Source of the DNA: Sphagnum compactum
Lineage: Eukaryota > Bryophyta > Sphagnopsida > Sphagnales
Length of the DNA: 64,000 nt
Reading direction: 5' to 3'
Assembly: GCA_965153455.1 (NCBI GenBank)
Contig: OZ234494.1
Span: 14,632,001 to 14,696,000 of the forward strand
Positions 59,309 to 64,000 of this stretch are shown piece after piece. The translations under genes and the position numbers were made by a program. The notes beneath the pieces were generated by a model that was not told the DNA's origin, did not search any database, and was given only the letters and a program-made list of their open reading frames with translations. The number at the start of each line of letters is the position of its first letter. The first letter of the stretch is position 1.

Positions 59309-61774
59309 GTTTTATCTTTCATTTTCATTTTGGAAAATATATAAATAATTTATTTGTTTTATATTTTCATATTTTAAAACATGGGCATATAGAATGAGCC
59401 TATCAAAATGGTTAAACCCATAATAATAAATATTTAGGATTAGAAGAAGCTTGCAATTGCATCGACTTGATCACCAACTCTTATTTTTGCCTCGGAATTG
59501 GTGGTATTATATGATTTGTGCAAATCAACGAAACGCGTGGCTTCCAAAAGGAATCATATATTAGTTTGAACAAAGGAATAATATTTATTTTTCAATTGTT
59601 AACACAAACACCCAAGTCTTCATTAACAAACCTCTAAATTGTAACATTTTGTAATTAACATGCTTTAGATCCTTCGATATCTGCAATGGTTGAACCACAA
59701 AGCATGTAAATTTTATTGTTCAATGTGAGGAACTTTAGCTTATAACACATTTAACGTCAACATGAACATGTAGCAAAGATACATATAATATCATGTCATT
59801 CAATGCCATTTTATCTCCACACCACTAGTTTTATGCACATTCTCTACTATGATAATGTTCATGAGTGATGATTTTAAACATAACAAATTTGTCTTCAAAT
59901 CCCTCTGTTGGTAGTAAACTCAGAATCAACATTGAATTCTTGTCATAGAATTAAATGCAAACATTAGAACAAGCACCTCAATCGATGTTGTTCATAATCA
60001 ATAAACATCTCATTTTACTCACATTGTACAATCTCGGGGAAAATTTTAAAAGAAGATGAAAATGGAACAAATATTTTGCTCTCAAAAATTTACTTACTAT
60101 TCCAATGCATAAAAGGAAAGCCAACTGAAAAATTCCATTAGCAAACGTGTTTTGCAAGTGCAATCACAATCAAATAAGCCAACGGTGATGAAGGATTCAA
60201 GGACTATAATCCTTTTTGTGGTCATTTTCACTTTCTTATAAAAAGATTTTTAGGATGAAATCTTTTGCAATATGTTACTAAAAATGCATATAAATTTTTC
60301 AATACATCATATTTGTTGTATTAATTTTTCTTGAATAACTAATTTTTTTAAAAAAATGTATAGATTCTACCAAATTTTGCATTTCATTTGGAGAAATTAT
60401 CTTAATTTCAAATTGTATGAAAATATGTTAATGATTTGATGCTTTATTTTATTGTTTCATAAATTACAACTTTGTTTTAAATGTCATGTACATTACACCC
60501 CATTTACATGTGGTAAAAAACTATTGAATTTTTAAAATTATTTTCAATAGATTTTTAATTTAAATTTTAAAAATTTCACAACTTTCAAATTGTGAGTGTT
60601 TTTTGAATGTGTATAATCAATTAACATAATCTCCAAAAAAATTCATCAAAATTCTTTTATAAAGAAAATTTTTAGTTTAATAATTTACAATTTTACTATT
60701 TTTGATGCAATTATTGTTCAAGTTCAAAGGTCCTTCATTAAAACCAAAACCCAAAATGTTTTTTATTTATTTTAATTTTGAAATTCTCAACATTCATATG
60801 AGTTATTTAGCACAACATTCCATGATTAACATGGCATTAAAGTGGCACCACAAAAATATATCTAACAAGATTATAGTTTTTATTGAGTTTTGGCGGTCAC
60901 CAGATGTGTTTTTTGGTTCATTTGATTATGACTGCATTCTTACAGTACTTTCTTGAGCCGGATGACACCACGAAACACACATATAAACATTTGATTAGTT
61001 ATAAGTCTTTCAACTTTTTCCTTTTCAATGTGCTTCTTTCAAAGATTTCATTGTTTTCCTATGTATAGCAACTCCAAAAAACTCCAATTGCACAATGTAT
61101 TATTAGTAAATTCTCCCTATGTCGAGTAGGAGTCATATTGGCCTCCTTTGGACAACAACAACAATAAACAAATTTTCTTTCTAAAAAATCAATGGATAAA
61201 ACTCTATCTACACCTAACTTACTTACTTACCTAACTATTTAAATAGGTATTTAGCCTAAGTAGGTAGGTAGGTCCTACCTAGCTAGGTGTCTAACCTAAA
61301 TCAATGGGGTATGCAAGTCCTAACTACCTACCTACCTACTTACCTAATTTAACCTACATACTTAAGTTTTGATTTAAATGTATTTTGGACAAATTCAATT
61401 AATATGTCACATGGCAAATTTCTTTTACACCATGTATCACAATCTAAACCATCAAAACATAGAAACTAAATGTTTTAGATTATTTCAAAATTATAATAAA
61501 ATTATTTGAAATTATTAAAAGTTCAAACACTTAACAACACATCATTTGTTATAATTGTTCACCAAAAAAATTGCATTCTAGTTGGAAGCGACAATACATA
61601 TATGGCTAGTCAAAGGATGAAAAATGTATTTTGTTGACTTTTTACTTCACTCAAGATTCTTTATAATTTGCAATTAGTGTCACATATGACTTGTTCAATG
61701 CAAATATTAAGACTTTAGTTGCAAATGTCATCTATGATTAAAAATTGATCACATGGACCAGTCGCAAAATGACC
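59309..61774. other. Interior and right arm of the CACTA-like element
   Basis: AT-rich, no gene recognised. It contains (TACC)n/(GGTA)n runs at 61205-61345, including a palindromic AGGTAGGTCCTACCT core. Confidence 0.6.
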
Positions 61775-61844
61775 ATTTTTTACTAATGATTAAAGTTTGG
61801 CCTTCCGATATGCATCTAGTTTTATAATGTTAGCATTTCTTTCA

Positions 61845-62800
61845 TGACATTCTTTCATCCAATGTCCTAGACATCCATAATAATTGCATGACCTTTTTTG
61901 ATGTTGTCATTGCTATGGTTTTTCTAAATAAGTTATTTGTGAGCTTTCATGTATAAACCTCCTCATCCACCTTAAAATAATGTTTGAGGCATTTGTGACT
62001 TTCAACATGAAGAAGGCATCCAACAAGGTCATCAAAGTTTATAACTATTTCGATTCATGTTATTCCATTGACAAAAGGTTTATTAAAGTTTGGGAAAACA
62101 TTGAATAGAATCTCCATCTAGTCTTTTAGTTCCAAACTTTGTGAAAGTTGAGTTGGATGTGCTTAAAGTAACAAAGATATGTTTCAACTCCAATTTCTTT
62201 AATGATCTTTAGGAGCTACATTTGATTGCGTAAGTACATCAATCTTGAAAACATCACACACTTCATTATATCTTGGTAGATAATCCCATGCCTAAGATCA
62301 TCAAACTTTGTAACTTTTAACAATAATTCATTTGTGACTTCAATTATGATGATGGACATAACTTTGATATGTTTGAAACCAAGATCTTCGTCTACTATTG
62401 TTCCAACAATATAACTTCCAATGGAAGTTCTAACACCAATGGAAGTTGCGAGAAAGTTGCAATGGAAGTTCCAATGGGGCGTATCCTAACTAGATTAATG
62501 GAACTAGTAATATCTTAAATGATCAATGAAGAGATGCTTGCAAGAAGAGTATCAGTGGGAACTACAACATCCCAAACTTGTTATTTTTAAGATGATTTTT
62601 CACATGTATTTTCCAATTATGATAACTGGTAGACCCAACAAGTTTTATAGACTTTGGAAAAATGTTATCATGAGTATTGGCCATGTTGTCAAACCTTCAT
62701 CTTCTAAAGACACAAATGGACTTGTCACACATGTGCTCTTTAGAGTGGAGCTTCACAACACATTCATCACAACTTTCTGCTTCAAGGATCTAAGAGCATG
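61845..62800 (-). pseudogene. Copia gag remnant with zinc knuckle
   Basis: The minus strand shows the knuckle at 61847-61888 as CNYYGCLGHWMKEC: the second Cys is Tyr, while the His and last Cys remain. Upstream, between about 62000 and 62800, fragments of the Gag core are visible in several frames (for example VTKFDDLRHG near 62300). Multiple stops show it is decayed. Confidence 0.75.
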
Positions 62801-62814
62801 TAATTTTGATACCA

Positions 62815-63056
62815 TGTAGAAATCTCAATGCATATTTTATTGACAAAGAACAGCAAATAATCAACATTAATAGGTGTTAAGTAGCCACCAAAACAACTTG
62901 ATTAACAAAGAATATGATAAGTAGAAATATTGATAAATGTGAAAAGCCATATCAACAAGATAGAAATAATTGAATTACATGGATAAAATAGGTTCATAAC
63001 TAACTAAGTTACCAATAATAATTAACCAAAGGTTGTAAGATACCAATAATACATCA
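62815..63056 (-). repeat. 5' LTR of the copia element
   Basis: On the minus strand it starts TGATGTATTATTGG and ends TTTCTACA directly before the primer binding site TGGTATCAAAATT (initiator Met-tRNA type). Length is 242 bp. Confidence 0.7.
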
Positions 63057-64000
63057 CCTAATTTGCCCCAATTGGCTTGTTAATGCTTTATCCAAGGTAT
63101 TGGGCAGGGGCTTGACTAGTCCATAATACCTTATGGTGTGGATGCATAACAAATATGGATGATTATTTTTTAAACTCATACGTTTAAACTCGCATTCTTA
63201 CTATGAGATTTCCACATTTAAGTATGAAACAAAACACTTCCAAATCACAATTTTTGTAAAAAAGATTTGTAAATTTAATTATAATTTTATGTAATTACTA
63301 TCAAAACAAATGTTAAAGTGATATTTCTAATTATAAGGTTTCAAATTTATTAACAATTTTGTTATTAATTGCCATATCAAGTCCTCTATCTACATGTATT
63401 AACAAGTTTTTATTATTATATTCCTTAATTCAACTTGTTAGTTTTTTTCACCATGATGTCTACATGTTTAACATACAACATGATTGTTTTTGAAAACACA
63501 CAAATTTGAAAAGAAAAATGATACACAACCAAAATAGAAAGAAGAGGAAATGTTGCCCCGTTTCTTTCCAAAACCCCATTTGAAAAAAAAGAACAAGAAT
63601 TCAAGATTTTGCACAATGTCAAATATGAACTAGTAATTGAAAATTATCTACTTGTCAAGTCTGAATTTGTTTACCTAACCCCTAACAAAGATCTCATCCT
63701 TATGTCTATTCGTAGTTAAAAGTAACCACTTCCACAAAATAAACTTTAAAAGGATGCTCCAAATTTCAACGCCAATTTCTTTGATTTTTAAAAAAAATCA
63801 AATTTGGTCTTTGTATTTGAAAACACATCCCATGGCATAATTTCCATTTAAAATGGAGGGGCCTCCCAAAAGTGAAAGAATCAAAAAATGCACGATAAGG
63901 AAAAATTTTGGTTCTTCTTGGATTCTTAGGTTTAACCTTTGATTAAATTATTACCCTTTGCTTAGTCTTCAAATCCAAAAAGAACCTCAAAATACAATCC
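63057..64000. other. Intergenic right edge of the window
   Basis: AT-rich with no gene, repeat family or terminus recognised. Confidence 0.6.

Larger units (their letters stand above)
56018..61788. mobile_element. Nested CACTA-like DNA transposon, non-autonomous (5.8 kb including a second insertion)
   Basis: The left end CATTAGTAAAAAAT (56018) is repeated perfectly and inverted at the right end (61775-61788). CATTAG differs by one base from the CACTAG start common in plant CACTA elements. Both subterminal regions carry TTGCAACTA/TTGCAAAT and GTGAC motifs, as expected for transposase binding. Flanking trinucleotides are TTT and ATT, an imperfect 3-bp duplication. It sits between the copia gag knuckle and protease. 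About 4 kb of its own sequence is AT-rich and has no transposase frame. Confidence 0.65.
52270..63056 (-). mobile_element. Degenerate Ty1/copia LTR retrotransposon, split by a nested insertion
   Basis: Minus-strand order: 5' LTR 62815-63056, primer site 62807-62814 (TGGTATCA), gag with zinc knuckle, [insertion 56018-61788], protease, integrase, reverse transcriptase, RNase H, 3' LTR about 52270-52458. Removing the insertion leaves about 5.0 kb, the normal length for a plant copia element. Domain order with integrase before reverse transcriptase is diagnostic of copia. All coding parts carry stops or shifts. No exact target duplication was found. Confidence 0.88.

Overview
The window is nuclear DNA of a land plant or a close streptophyte relative. 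It holds four spliced protein genes: a plant-type sugar-phosphate/phosphate translocator of the triose-phosphate translocator (TPT) superfamily, an FCS-like zinc finger (FLZ) protein (a plant-specific family), a mitochondrial TMEM70-like protein, and the alpha subunit of the AP-2 clathrin adaptor. All introns placed are GT-AG. The rest is AT-rich, TE-rich intergenic DNA with many microsatellites, long poly(C) tracts and teloboxes. The sequence does not show which plant lineage it comes from.

Layout. 1-935: intergenic with a small MITE (516-777). 936-5500: TPT-family gene on +, nine coding exons from 2201 to 4905, with a long upstream leader region and a 3' flank. 5500-17500: gene-free, holding three copies of an unnamed ~300-bp repeat, a 9-copy 49-bp minisatellite, a second copy of the first MITE and several degenerate tandem repeats. 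17500-19550: FLZ gene on +, two exons, two short uORFs. 19551-26000: long 3' flank and intergenic DNA, with a GC-richer patch that repeats an AGAACCGGCGG-like motif. 26039-26263: a second MITE family. 27059-32730: degenerate Ty3/gypsy chromovirus on -, with LTRs, a CCTAC target duplication, gag, protease, integrase and chromodomain remnants; reverse transcriptase and RNase H are missing. 35270-36401: TMEM70-like gene on +. 39085-51106: AP-2 alpha on -, 27 coding exons rebuilt to 1011 residues. 52270-63056: degenerate Ty1/copia element on - interrupted by a 5.8-kb element with CACTA-like ends, which contains a 1.8-kb CACTA element with a GTT target duplication, which contains a tRNA-derived SINE-like segment.

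The four genes do not form a functional cluster: they serve membrane transport, SnRK1-type signalling scaffolding, mitochondrial complex assembly and endocytosis. No new multi-gene system was found. The most notable structures are the four-level TE nest, several small uncatalogued repeat families, a G22 tract just upstream of the AP-2 alpha start codon, and the FLZ uORFs. Exon boundaries were set by reading splice sites against remembered family sequences; no database search was run.
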